A stretch of DNA of 64,000 nucleotides from Rhodobacterales bacterium RIFCSPHIGHO2_02_FULL_62_130 (lineage in GTDB: Bacteria; Pseudomonadota; Alphaproteobacteria; Rhodobacterales; Rhodobacteraceae): the NCBI GenBank assembly GCA_001828855.1, contig MHZT01000013.1, positions 124,001 to 188,000 on the forward strand. The letters run 5' to 3'. Numbering within the stretch: the stretch's first letter is position 1; the number at the start of each line of letters is the position of its first letter. Position numbers and translations under genes: made by a program. The notes below the pieces were generated by a model. That model ran no database searches and was not told the DNA's origin. It saw nothing but the letters and a program-made list of their open reading frames with translations. Of the stretch, positions 42,417 through 50,574 are shown in pieces.

Positions 42417-43922
42417 ATGACCGATCTTTTGACGCATGAAGAATATCGCGCCATCGCTGCCAGCCTTGAGATGCCGCAGAACGCATGGATCGACGGGGGC
42501 TATCGGCCTGCGATTTCGGGTGCCACGTTTGAAACCGTGAACCCCGCGACGGGGACGGTGCTGGGTGTCGTCGCGGCCTGCGATGCGGCGGATGTCGATC
42601 TGGCTGTGGCAAAGGCGCGCGAGGCCTTCGAGGATGGCCGCTGGTTGCGGCTGCATCCCGGTGCGCGCAAGGATGTGCTGGTGCGGCTGGCCAAGCTTAT
42701 CACCCGCAATGCCCGCGAACTGGCCGTGCTGGAAAGCCTTGATAGCGGCAAGACCATCTATGATTGCGAAACTGTCGATGTGCCGGAAACCGCGCATGTC
42801 ATCAAATGGCATGGCGAGTTGATCGACAAGATTTACGATCAGGTCGCACCGGCTTCGAACGATCACATCGCCATGGTGGTGCGCGAGGCGGTGGGCGTGG
42901 TGGGGCTTGTGCTGCCGTGGAACTTCCCGCTGCTGATGTTGGCCTGGAAAATTGGCCCTGCATTGGCGGCGGGCTGTTCGGTGGTGGTGAAACCGGCGGC
43001 TGAAACCAGCCTGACCGCGTTGCGCTTGGCCGAACTTGCCGCCGAGGCGGGACTGCCGCGCGGCGTGTTGAACGTGGTGACGGGCGGCGGCGCGGTTGGC
43101 GAAGCCGTGGGTCGGCATCCCGATGTGGATATGGTATCCTTTACCGGATCGACCGTGACGGGGCGGCGGTTCCTGCACTATTCCGCCGACAGCAACCTGA
43201 AAGAGGTCGTGCTGGAACTGGGCGGCAAGAACCCTTGTATCGTGCTGGACGATGCCGAGGATCTGGATGCAGTGGCGGCCCATGTCGTGAACGGCGCGTT
43301 CTGGAACATGGGGCAGAACTGTTCGGCGGCCTCGCGCCTGATCGTGCAGGCTGGCGTCAAGGACCGGCTGCTGGAGAAGGTCAAGGCACATGCCCGCGAA
43401 TGGGTGGTGGGCGATCCCTTGAACCCCGAAGTGCGGGTGGGCGCGCTGGTCTCAAAGGCGCATTTTGCCAAGGTCAGCGGCTATCTGAAGGCTGCCAAGG
43501 GCGAAAAGCTGGTGATGGGCGGCGCAATCGTGGCCGATGGCTTTATCGAGCCAACCATCGTCGAGGTGGCCGACAAGGCGTCGCCCTTGGTCTGCGAGGA
43601 AATCTTCGGGCCGATCCTGACGGTGATCTCGGTGGGCAGCTTTGAGGAGGCAATCGCGGTGGCCAATGCCACCGACTATGGCCTTGCCGCCAGCATATTC
43701 ACCGCGAATGGCAAGCGGGCGCTGCGTGGCGCGCGGATGCTGCGGGCGGGGACGGTGACGGTGAACAGCTTTGGCGAGGGCGACATCTCGACCCCCTTCG
43801 GCGGCTATAAACAGTCGGGCTTTGGCGGGCGGGACAATTCCATCCAGGCCCATGACCAATATACCCAGTTGAAAACTATCTGGCTGGACCTGACCGACAC
43901 CAGCGACACCGCAATCGACTGA
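42417..43922 (+). CDS. NAD(P)-dependent aldehyde dehydrogenase, PuuC-like
   Basis: A 501-residue aldehyde dehydrogenase. Catalytic Glu lies in VVLELGGKNPC and Cys in NMGQNCSAASRL; LPWNFPLLMLAWKIGPALAAGCSVVVKPA is the cofactor region. The C-terminus GGYKQSGFGGRDNSIQAHDQYTQLKTIWLDL matches the PuuC type that oxidises gamma-glutamyl-aminobutyraldehyde and related omega-aldehydes. The preceding gene ends 3 bases before it, and a PuuB-like flavoprotein follows. The combination resembles amine catabolism, but the DapA-family partner is not part of the standard putrescine route, so the substrate stays open. Confidence 0.83.
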   Translation: MTDLLTHEEYRAIAASLEMPQNAWIDGGYRPAISGATFETVNPATGTVLGVVAACDAADVDLAVAKAREAFEDGRWLRLHPGARKDVLVRLAKLITRNARELAVLESLDSGKTIYDCETVDVPETAHVIKWHGELIDKIYDQVAPASNDHIAMVVREAVGVVGLVLPWNFPLLMLAWKIGPALAAGCSVVVKPAAETSLTALRLAELAAEAGLPRGVLNVVTGGGAVGEAVGRHPDVDMVSFTGSTVTGRRFLHYSADSNLKEVVLELGGKNPCIVLDDAEDLDAVAAHVVNGAFWNMGQNCSAASRLIVQAGVKDRLLEKVKAHAREWVVGDPLNPEVRVGALVSKAHFAKVSGYLKAAKGEKLVMGGAIVADGFIEPTIVEVADKASPLVCEEIFGPILTVISVGSFEEAIAVANATDYGLAASIFTANGKRALRGARMLRAGTVTVNSFGEGDISTPFGGYKQSGFGGRDNSIQAHDQYTQLKTIWLDLTDTSDTAID

Positions 43923-43929
43923 GGCGATC

Positions 43930-45276
43930 ATGTCCGCGCGCACCGTTCACCGCTTGCCTGTCCACACTGGCCATGCCGGCTGGGACGCGATCCTGCCCCC
44001 CGCGCCGCCGCGTGCGGTGCTGCGGGGGGATCAGTCCTGTGATGTCGCCATCATCGGCGCGGGCTTTGCCGGACTTTCGGCCGCCCGCAAGCTGCGCCAG
44101 ATTGCCCCCGACGCAAAGGTGATCGTGCTGGATGCTGGCCGCGTGGCCGAAGGCGGGGCTGGGCGAAATTCGGGCTTCATGATCGATCTGCCGCATGAAT
44201 TGACCAGCTCCGACTATGCCGGGGCAGGTGAGGCGCGCGACAAGGTGCTGACACGCCTGAACCGCTTTGCCATTGATTGGGCGGCGGCGGCGGTGCAGGA
44301 TTATGCCATCCCCAAGGGGTATTTTCAGCGGGCAGGCAAGATCAACGCGGCAGCCTCCGATGTGGGGATGCGCGCTAACTCCAGCTATGCAGCACATCTG
44401 GCCGCTCTGGGCGAACCGCATGAAATGCTGGACGCAAAGGCGATGCGCGAGATCACCGGCAGCGCCTATTACAAGGGCGGGCTGTTCACCCCCGGCACCG
44501 CGATGTTGCAGCCCGCAGGCTATATTCGCGGGCTTGCCGACGGGCTGGACCGCGACGGTGTGACGATCCTTGAACGCAGCCCCGTCCTGCGGTTTGAAGC
44601 GGTTGCGGCGGGCTGGCGCTTGCAGGGTCAGGACGGGTCCGTCACGGCGGCCAAGGTGATTTTGGCCAACAACGGCCATCTGGAAAGCTTTGGCTTCAAG
44701 CAGGGGCGGCTGATGCATATCATGCTGAACGCCTGCATGACCGAAGAAATTCCCGCCGATGCTCTGCGGGCCTTGGGCGGGCATGACACATGGGGCGCTA
44801 CGCCCGCCGATCCGATGGGGGCGACCGTGCGGCGGATTTCCACCGCGCAGGGTGGCAACCGCATCGTGATCCGGCAGGGCGGCTATTACCGCCCCGATAT
44901 GCAGACCAGCGCCGCCGATCTGGCGCGGGTGACGCGCAAGATGCGCGAAAAGTTCGAGGCCCGCTTTCCGGCTCTGACGGGAGTGCGGTTCGAATATGCG
45001 TGGTCGGGCCATCTTTGCCTGTCGAAAAACGCCGTCTCTGTGATGCGCGCGCTGGAGCCGGGGCTGTTTTCGGCCTGTGTGCAGAACGGGCTTGGCACCG
45101 CGCGCGGCACGCTGACCGGAATTGCGGCTGCGGAATTGGCCTGCGGGCAGACCAGCCAGATCACCGATTTCTTTCTGGCCGAGGCGGAACCGGCGCGCTT
45201 GCCGCCGCATCCCTTCGACTCTGTCGGTGCAAACCTGTATCTTCGCTGGAAGGAATGGCAGGCGCGGCAGGAATAG
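43930..45276 (+). CDS. FAD-dependent amine oxidoreductase, PuuB/DadA-like
   Basis: A 448-residue DAO-family flavoprotein. The dinucleotide motif is CDVAIIGAGFAGLSAARKL (about residues 37-55), followed by AEGGAGRNSGFMIDLPHE, a hallmark of gamma-glutamylputrescine oxidase-like proteins. It starts 7 bases after the aldehyde dehydrogenase gene. It probably oxidises a secondary or primary amine to an imine or aldehyde that the dehydrogenase then uses. No membrane anchor or signal is present. Confidence 0.8.
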   Translation: MSARTVHRLPVHTGHAGWDAILPPAPPRAVLRGDQSCDVAIIGAGFAGLSAARKLRQIAPDAKVIVLDAGRVAEGGAGRNSGFMIDLPHELTSSDYAGAGEARDKVLTRLNRFAIDWAAAAVQDYAIPKGYFQRAGKINAAASDVGMRANSSYAAHLAALGEPHEMLDAKAMREITGSAYYKGGLFTPGTAMLQPAGYIRGLADGLDRDGVTILERSPVLRFEAVAAGWRLQGQDGSVTAAKVILANNGHLESFGFKQGRLMHIMLNACMTEEIPADALRALGGHDTWGATPADPMGATVRRISTAQGGNRIVIRQGGYYRPDMQTSAADLARVTRKMREKFEARFPALTGVRFEYAWSGHLCLSKNAVSVMRALEPGLFSACVQNGLGTARGTLTGIAAAELACGQTSQITDFFLAEAEPARLPPHPFDSVGANLYLRWKEWQARQE

Positions 45277-45295
45277 CGCGGCCCAAGGAGTCCGG

Positions 45296-46231
45296 ATGCG
45301 CCCAGTTCGCCGCAGACATCTTCCCTCGCTTGGCGCGCTGGCCACATTCGAGGTGGCCGCCAAGCATCTGTCCTTCACCCTTGCCGCGCGCGAGTTGAAC
45401 ATCACCCAAGGCGCGGTCAGCCAGCAAATCCGGCTGCTGGAAAAAGCCCTTGAGGTCGAGCTGTTCACGCGCAAGCACAACGCGCTGGACCTGACACGGG
45501 CGGGGGCCGATCTTTTCGCTGCGGTGGGGGCGGGGTTGGATACGATCAGCGCGGGCGTGGGGCTGTTGCACCCCGATACCGCGCCGCAGACGGTGACGAT
45601 TTCGGCCACGGATGCAATGGCCGCCTATTGGCTGAAGCCGCTGATCGACAGCTTTCGTGCGGCGCATCCTGCGGTGGGCTTTGTGGTTCTGGCCTCGGAC
45701 GAGGACGACACGCTGCGGAATTACTCCGGCGTCGATCTTTCCCTGCTATGCGGTAACGAGCGCTGCGAGGTCGGCGAGGTGCTGCATTACCTGTTTCCCG
45801 AGGTGGCGCAGCCGGTCGGTAGCCCCGCCTATCTGGCCGATCACGGCCCGTTTCCCGATGCCGACAGTCTGAACCGCGCCAATCTTCTGCATCTGCACGA
45901 ACGGCATTGGAGCGCGAATGCCATCGGCTGGCAACCCTTGGGTTGGGAGGAATGGTTCCGCGCCCAAGGCAGCCGTTGGGCGAAAGATACATCAAGCCTG
46001 ACAACCAACAAGGTTGCGCTGCTGATCGAGGCGGCCATTGCAGGCGAAGGCGTGATGCTGGGCTGGCATCACATGATCCGCGCGCATCTGGCCGATGGAC
46101 GCCTGATTTATGCCCATCCTGCCACGCTTTCTGCTGGCCGTGGCAATTTTCTGAAATGCCAGACCGCAGCACTGGAACGCCCTGCCGTCGCGCGCTTTGT
46201 CGAACACCTGCTTGCGTCGCTGGGCAGCTAG
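45296..46231 (+). CDS. LysR-family regulator (GcvA-like)
   Basis: A 311-residue LysR protein. The DNA-binding part reads RRHLPSLGALATFEVAAKHLSFTLAARELNITQGAVSQQIRLLEKAL (about residues 6-52), typical of the GcvA subgroup. The ATG at 45296 follows AAGGAG. It comes 19 bases after the flavoprotein gene on the same strand, so it probably belongs to the same operon and regulates it. It converges with the GntR gene, with only 11 bases between the stops. Confidence 0.85.
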   Translation: MRPVRRRHLPSLGALATFEVAAKHLSFTLAARELNITQGAVSQQIRLLEKALEVELFTRKHNALDLTRAGADLFAAVGAGLDTISAGVGLLHPDTAPQTVTISATDAMAAYWLKPLIDSFRAAHPAVGFVVLASDEDDTLRNYSGVDLSLLCGNERCEVGEVLHYLFPEVAQPVGSPAYLADHGPFPDADSLNRANLLHLHERHWSANAIGWQPLGWEEWFRAQGSRWAKDTSSLTTNKVALLIEAAIAGEGVMLGWHHMIRAHLADGRLIYAHPATLSAGRGNFLKCQTAALERPAVARFVEHLLASLGS

Positions 46232-46242
46232 GCGGTTTGCGA

Positions 46243-46962
46243 TCAGGCAGCAGCGCCCGGCATGGCAAGCGGCACCCCGCGCGCGTAATTCTCTTTCATG
46301 AAGTCGATGAAATTGTCGCGGAATTGGCGGGTGTGGGCATGGGCCAGTACATCGGCGCGGGCCACATCGCGGGCGCGGATCGCCTCCAGCATCTCGGCAT
46401 GCTCGTCGGTCAGAAGATAGCCATCATGGGTGCGCTCCAGATAGGCGAAATGCAGGTGCAGCATGCGGCGGCCCTGATCCAGAAGACGCTCGTAAAACGA
46501 GGCGAGATAAGGATTTTTTCCGGCTTGCGCGATGGCCATGTGGAATTGCTTGTTGGCTTCCGACATCACCAGATGCTTGCCTGATTTCACCGCCGCCTCG
46601 AAGTCCTTTTGCCGCTTGGCAATCGCCTTCAGATCGGCGTCTGATCGCAGTTCCGCCGCCAGCCGCGTGTTCATGCGCTGCGCGATATCCAGCGCCTCGA
46701 CATATTTGGGAAAGCTGGTGATATCGATCGGGGCCACGATGGTGGACCGGTTGGCCAGCATCACCACCAACTCTTCACCCGCAAGCCGGATCAAAGCCTC
46801 GCGGATCGGCGAGCGCGACATGCCAAAGCGTTCGGCAAGCGTGGTTTCGTCCAGCAACTGCCCCGGCTGCAACTCCAGCGACAGGATTTCGTCGCGGATG
46901 GTTTCATAGGCCAGCTTTGACCCGCTGCCGCGCACACGTTTGATCTCGTGATCCTCTTCCAT
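46243..46962 (-). CDS. GntR-family regulator with FCD domain
   Basis: A 239-residue FadR-type regulator. The winged helix is at about residues 15-75 (YETIRDEILSLELQPGQLLDETTLAERFGMSRSPIREALIRL); the C-terminal FCD domain has the metal-binding HMAIAQAGKN and DEHAEMLEAI. It is divergent from the DapA-family gene of the hydroxyproline-type cluster. Two identical TGTCGACA palindromes in the 262-bp gap are good candidates for its sites. The effector would be a pathway intermediate; which one is not known. Confidence 0.85.
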   Translation of the reverse strand: MEEDHEIKRVRGSGSKLAYETIRDEILSLELQPGQLLDETTLAERFGMSRSPIREALIRLAGEELVVMLANRSTIVAPIDITSFPKYVEALDIAQRMNTRLAAELRSDADLKAIAKRQKDFEAAVKSGKHLVMSEANKQFHMAIAQAGKNPYLASFYERLLDQGRRMLHLHFAYLERTHDGYLLTDEHAEMLEAIRARDVARADVLAHAHTRQFRDNFIDFMKENYARGVPLAMPGAAA

Positions 46963-47013
46963 TTCGCGCAGCCCCTGAAAATCCGGTTTCAGGTTAGTTG
47001 CTTGCGCCCTTCA

Positions 47014-47079
47014 TGTCGACACAGATTATTTTTCATTTGACGTGCAACCGTGCCGCCTGCATGAATAGACCTGTCGACA
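47014..47079. promoter_or_regulatory. Twin TGTCGACA palindromes, candidate GntR operators
   Basis: The 8-bp palindrome TGTCGACA, followed by C, occurs at 47014-47021 and 47072-47079, 58 bp apart, between the divergent GntR and DapA-family genes. TGT...ACA halves are normal for FCD-type GntR regulators. A weaker TGTGGCGACA follows at 47081. Confidence 0.6.
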
Positions 47080-47224
47080 CTGTGGCGACAAGTGAATCTC
47101 TGGGCCATTGGCAAAATGTGCAGGTTGCCCCCCGACCGCCTTCCCGCTGACCCGCGCCGTGACCTTTGCGGAACGGCGGATGCAATAACGTGCCGTCTGA
47201 CGGCCTGATCTTAAAGGAAACCGA

Positions 47225-48109
47225 ATGCTGAAACTTCAAGGCGTTATGCCCGCGCTTGTCACCCCGTTTGATGCCGCTGGCGCTATCGACTTTGTGGCCT
47301 TCAAGACCCATTTGACCAATCTGCGCGCGGCGGGCGTTTCGGGTTGGGTGCCATGCGGATCATCGGGCGAATACAACCTGATGACCGATGCCGAGCGCGA
47401 TGCTGTGCTGCACTTCGTCAAGGATTTTGCCAAGCCGGGGGAAACCCTGATCGCTGGCACCAATGCCCCCCATACCGCAGGTGTGATCGCCAATACCAAA
47501 CGCGCCAAAGCCATGGGCTATGACACCGTGCTGTTGGCCGTGCCATTCTACACCAAACCGACGCAGGCCGAAATCATCCACCATTTCAACGCGGTGCTGG
47601 ATGCGGTTGATGTGAATATCGTGCTTTACTCCTATCCCAGCAAGGACGGGGTGGAAATCGAGTGGGAGGCGCTGGACGCGCTGGCCGACCATCCGCGCAT
47701 CATCGGAATCAAGGAAAGCTCGGGCAGTCTGCAACGCGCGATCGGCATTGCCACGCGCTATGAGGGACGGATTCAACTGGTGTCCGGCTCGGATGATATT
47801 GCGCTGGATTTAATGTTCTGGGGCGCGGATTCGTGGATTTGCGGGCCTGCCAACTGCATGGCAACGGCGGTTTGCGATCTGGACCGCACCTTCCGCGCTG
47901 GCGATCTGGTGAAAGCCAAGGCGCAGATGGCCACGCTTTACACCGCGATGAACATTCTGGAATCCGGAAATTTCGTGCAAAAGCTGAAATTCGGCTGTGA
48001 ATTGCAAGGCACGCCGGTGGGCGAATGCCGGATGCCGCTTGGCCCGCTGACCGCTGACGAAAAAGCTGCCTTCACGCAGGCGATGCAGCCGATCATCAAC
48101 TGGAAATAA
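47225..48109 (+). CDS. DapA-family enzyme, probable pyrroline-4-hydroxy-2-carboxylate deaminase
   Basis: A 294-residue class I aldolase-fold enzyme. The Schiff-base lysine is Lys163 (IIGIKESSGSL) and the tyrosine Tyr135 (IVLYSYPSK). The GTTGE loop is CGSSGEYNL. Members of this family act in D-hydroxyproline breakdown, turning pyrroline-4-hydroxy-2-carboxylate into 2-oxoglutarate semialdehyde and ammonia. That role is inferred from the D-amino acid dehydrogenase and proline-racemase-family genes that follow. It shares the FWGADSWICGPANC stretch with the protein at 41496, so the two are probably paralogues. An AAAGGAAA site precedes the ATG. Confidence 0.75.
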   Translation: MLKLQGVMPALVTPFDAAGAIDFVAFKTHLTNLRAAGVSGWVPCGSSGEYNLMTDAERDAVLHFVKDFAKPGETLIAGTNAPHTAGVIANTKRAKAMGYDTVLLAVPFYTKPTQAEIIHHFNAVLDAVDVNIVLYSYPSKDGVEIEWEALDALADHPRIIGIKESSGSLQRAIGIATRYEGRIQLVSGSDDIALDLMFWGADSWICGPANCMATAVCDLDRTFRAGDLVKAKAQMATLYTAMNILESGNFVQKLKFGCELQGTPVGECRMPLGPLTADEKAAFTQAMQPIINWK

Positions 48110-48161
48110 GCCCGGACGGGCGGCTTTCCGGGCCGCCCGACCGTTGACGGGGGGAAATACC

Positions 48162-49394
48162 ATGACCACGGTTGTCGTCGGCGCGGGCATTATCGGCACC
48201 GCCATTGCCCATGACCTGCAAAAGCGGGGGCGCGCGGTCGTGCTGATTGACAGGGATGCGCCGGGGCGGGGGGCATCTTTCGGCAATATGGCCTCGATAG
48301 CCGTGACCGAATTCATGCCCGCCTCGCGGCCTTCGATCTGGCGGCAAATCCCCGGCTGGATGCTGGACCCAGAAGGCCCGGTGCGGGTGCGCCCGTCCTA
48401 TATGCCGCAGTTGCTGCCGTGGTTCTTGCGCTTTGTCGCGGCCTCGCGCCCGTCGAAACTGCGCGCGCTTGAGGCGCAGGGGGCGGCGCTCTGCGCCCGT
48501 GCGCTGGACGATACGCTGGCCTTGCTGGCGGAAACCGGACTGTCCGACCAGATCAGCGACGAAGGATGTTTGTCGCTTTATACCGATCAGGCCGAATTCA
48601 AGGCGGACCGCGCGCATATTGAAATCCTTGAGCGCTTCGGTTTCCCGCATGAGGTGCTGACAGCTTCGGCGTTGCGCGCGCTGGAACCGGAACTGTCCGA
48701 CAAGATCGGCATGGCGGTGCGCTTTCCGCAAAACCGGTCCATGCGCGATCCGTATCGTCTGGTGCTGGCCTTGGCTGAAAGGTTTACCGCCGCAGGCGGG
48801 CGGATCGAGCGTGGCGATGTCGTGGGCTTTGCGCGCGGCGAAGCCATCCGCGAGGTTCGTCTGGCCGACGGTCGCCGTATTCCGGCGGATGAGGTGGTGA
48901 TCTGCGCGGGTGCGTTTTCGGCCAAGCTGGCCAAGATGCTGGACGAGCCGATCCCGCTGGAAACCGAGCGCGGCTATCACACCCAGATCATGGCCTCGGG
49001 GGTGACGATGAAACATTCGATCATCTGGCCTGCGCGGGCCTTCATGGTGACGCCGACCGCTGGCGGTATCCGTGTGGGTGGCACGGTGGAAATGGCGGGG
49101 CTTGAGGCCACGCCGGATTATCGCCGCGCCAAGGTGACGGTGCGGCGGGCGCAAGAGGCCTTGCCGAACCTGCGCTGCGAAGATTTCACCGAATGGATGG
49201 GCCACCGTCCGGCGCTGCCCGATACGGTGCCGATCCTGTCGGCCTCGGCCAAGACCAGGGGGGTGTTCTATGCCACTGGCCACGGCCATCTTGGCCTGAC
49301 CTATGCCGCCACCACCGCGCGGCTGATGGGGGATCTGATCAGCGGCAAGACGCCGCCCGTCGATCTGCACGCTTACCGCATCAACCGCTTCTGA
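48162..49394 (+). CDS. FAD-dependent D-amino acid dehydrogenase, candidate D-hydroxyproline dehydrogenase
   Basis: A 410-residue DadA-type flavoprotein. The FAD motif starts immediately (TTVVVGAGIIGTAIAHDLQKRGRAVVLIDRD), and the C-terminal GRRPALPDT-like stretch appears as WMGHRPALPDTVPILS. The ATG at 48162 follows GGGGGAAA. In hydroxyproline degraders such an enzyme oxidises cis-4-hydroxy-D-proline to the imine acted on by the DapA-family deaminase encoded just upstream; the epimerase-type gene lies just downstream. Substrate is inferred from this order. Confidence 0.77.
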   Translation: MTTVVVGAGIIGTAIAHDLQKRGRAVVLIDRDAPGRGASFGNMASIAVTEFMPASRPSIWRQIPGWMLDPEGPVRVRPSYMPQLLPWFLRFVAASRPSKLRALEAQGAALCARALDDTLALLAETGLSDQISDEGCLSLYTDQAEFKADRAHIEILERFGFPHEVLTASALRALEPELSDKIGMAVRFPQNRSMRDPYRLVLALAERFTAAGGRIERGDVVGFARGEAIREVRLADGRRIPADEVVICAGAFSAKLAKMLDEPIPLETERGYHTQIMASGVTMKHSIIWPARAFMVTPTAGGIRVGGTVEMAGLEATPDYRRAKVTVRRAQEALPNLRCEDFTEWMGHRPALPDTVPILSASAKTRGVFYATGHGHLGLTYAATTARLMGDLISGKTPPVDLHAYRINRF

Positions 49395-49402
49395 GGCTTC
49401 CC

Positions 49403-49546
49403 ATGCAAACCGGACTGCACACCATCGGCACCTGCGTCGCCGCCGCGACCAAAGCGGTGATTCCCCATATTCGTGCAGGGATCATCTGGATCAATCGCAG
49501 CCAGCCTATGTTCACCGAAGCGCCTTGGGGGTGGTATATCAAATGA
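49403..49546 (+). pseudogene. Relic of an aldehyde dehydrogenase C-terminus
   Basis: A 47-codon frame sits between the flavoprotein and racemase-family genes. Its last 29 residues read PHIRAGIIWINRSQPMFTEA and then PWGWYIK, which matches the aldehyde dehydrogenase C-terminal consensus R-x-x-A-G-[IV]-[IV]-W-[IV]-N...E-A-P-W-G-G-Y-K. After PWG the match stops and the frame ends. The upstream catalytic domain is missing. The start ATG at 49403 may be fortuitous. The last bases overlap the start of the racemase-family gene and may supply its ribosome site (GGGGGTGG). A deletion that removed a whole dehydrogenase gene is the simplest reading. Confidence 0.65.
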
Positions 49547-50574
49547 AGTTCGAAAAGTCGCTGGACCTGCTGCTGGTGCATTGTCAGGGAGAGATCGGCA
49601 AGGTTCTGGTTGGCGGCGCGCCGGAGATTCCGGGGGCGACCATCCTTGAAAAGATGAACCACATCAATCAGGTGGACGACAGCCTGCGCCGCTTTGTCAC
49701 TTTCGAGCCGCGCGCGCATGTGGCGCAGACGGTGAACCTGCTGTTGCCGCCCTGCCGCCCCGATGCCGATGCTGCCTTTATCGTGCTGCAAGCCGACAAA
49801 GCCCACCCGATGAGCGGTTCGAACTGCATTTGCGTGGTGACGGCCTTGCTTGAAACCGGACGGGTCAAGATGGTGGAGCCCGAAACCACGCTGCGGCTGG
49901 ATACGGCGGCGGGTCTGATCGTGGCGCGTGCGGTCTGCGAAAACGGGCGCTGCCTGTCGGTCAGCCTTGATAACGTTCCGGCCTTTGCCGTCAGCCTTGA
50001 TACCCCCGTCATGACCTCCGCCTTTGGCACCATTCGCGCCGATATCGCCTTTGGGGGCGTCTTCTATGCGCTGGTCGATGTGGGCCAGATCGGCCTGACC
50101 ATCGCGCCCGAAAACGCCCGCGCGCTGGCCGAGGCAGGGATTGCCATCAAGGCCGACCTCAAGGGGCAGATTACCATCGCACATCCCTACATCGCCGGAT
50201 TGGACGAGGTGGCCTATGTCATGTTCCGCGACCATGAGGCCGATGGCACCATTCGCACCTGCACCACGCTGAAACCGGGGCGGGTGGATCGCTCGCCCTG
50301 CGGCACGGGGTCTTCGGCCAATCTGGCCACGCTTTATGCGCGCGGTCAGGTCAAGGTCGGCGATATCCGCACCTCGAAAAGCACCATCGGCGGCACGTTC
50401 ACGGCGCAGGCGATCGGGGAAACCACGGTTGGCGCTTACCCCGCCGTGCTGCCGCGCATCACTGGCAAGGCGTGGATCTATGGGCGCGAGGAATTGCGCC
50501 TGTCGCCCGATGATCCCTTTGCCACGGGCTTCGCGCTGTCGGACACATGGGGTCCGCAGGTGGGAGAGCTGTGA
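49543..50574 (+). CDS. Proline-racemase-family enzyme with Ser/Cys active site (hydroxyproline epimerase or dehydratase)
   Basis: A 343-residue member of the proline racemase superfamily. The second catalytic cysteine is kept, Cys253 in DRSPCGTGSSA. The first is Ser91 in HPMSGSNCICV, where racemases and classic 4-hydroxyproline epimerases have MCGH. Ser or Thr at this place is known in 3-hydroxyproline dehydratases and in some enzymes that both epimerise 4-hydroxyproline and dehydrate 3-hydroxyproline. Neighbouring D-amino acid dehydrogenase and DapA-family genes favour epimerase activity; the ProC-like reductase nearby would suit a dehydratase. The ATG at 49543 begins inside the aldehyde dehydrogenase relic. 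Confidence 0.8.
   Translation: MKFEKSLDLLLVHCQGEIGKVLVGGAPEIPGATILEKMNHINQVDDSLRRFVTFEPRAHVAQTVNLLLPPCRPDADAAFIVLQADKAHPMSGSNCICVVTALLETGRVKMVEPETTLRLDTAAGLIVARAVCENGRCLSVSLDNVPAFAVSLDTPVMTSAFGTIRADIAFGGVFYALVDVGQIGLTIAPENARALAEAGIAIKADLKGQITIAHPYIAGLDEVAYVMFRDHEADGTIRTCTTLKPGRVDRSPCGTGSSANLATLYARGQVKVGDIRTSKSTIGGTFTAQAIGETTVGAYPAVLPRITGKAWIYGREELRLSPDDPFATGFALSDTWGPQVGEL

Noticed and set aside
41337-43391. A 684-codon minus-strand open frame opposite the DapA-family and aldehyde dehydrogenase genes
   Set aside because: Antisense shadow rich in His, Gln and Arg; the plus-strand genes have intact catalytic motifs.
41496-48109. Calling the two DapA-family genes dihydrodipicolinate synthase for lysine synthesis
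   Set aside because: Both lie in catabolic operons with flavoproteins and regulators and lack the usual GTTGE loop, so a degradative role fits better.
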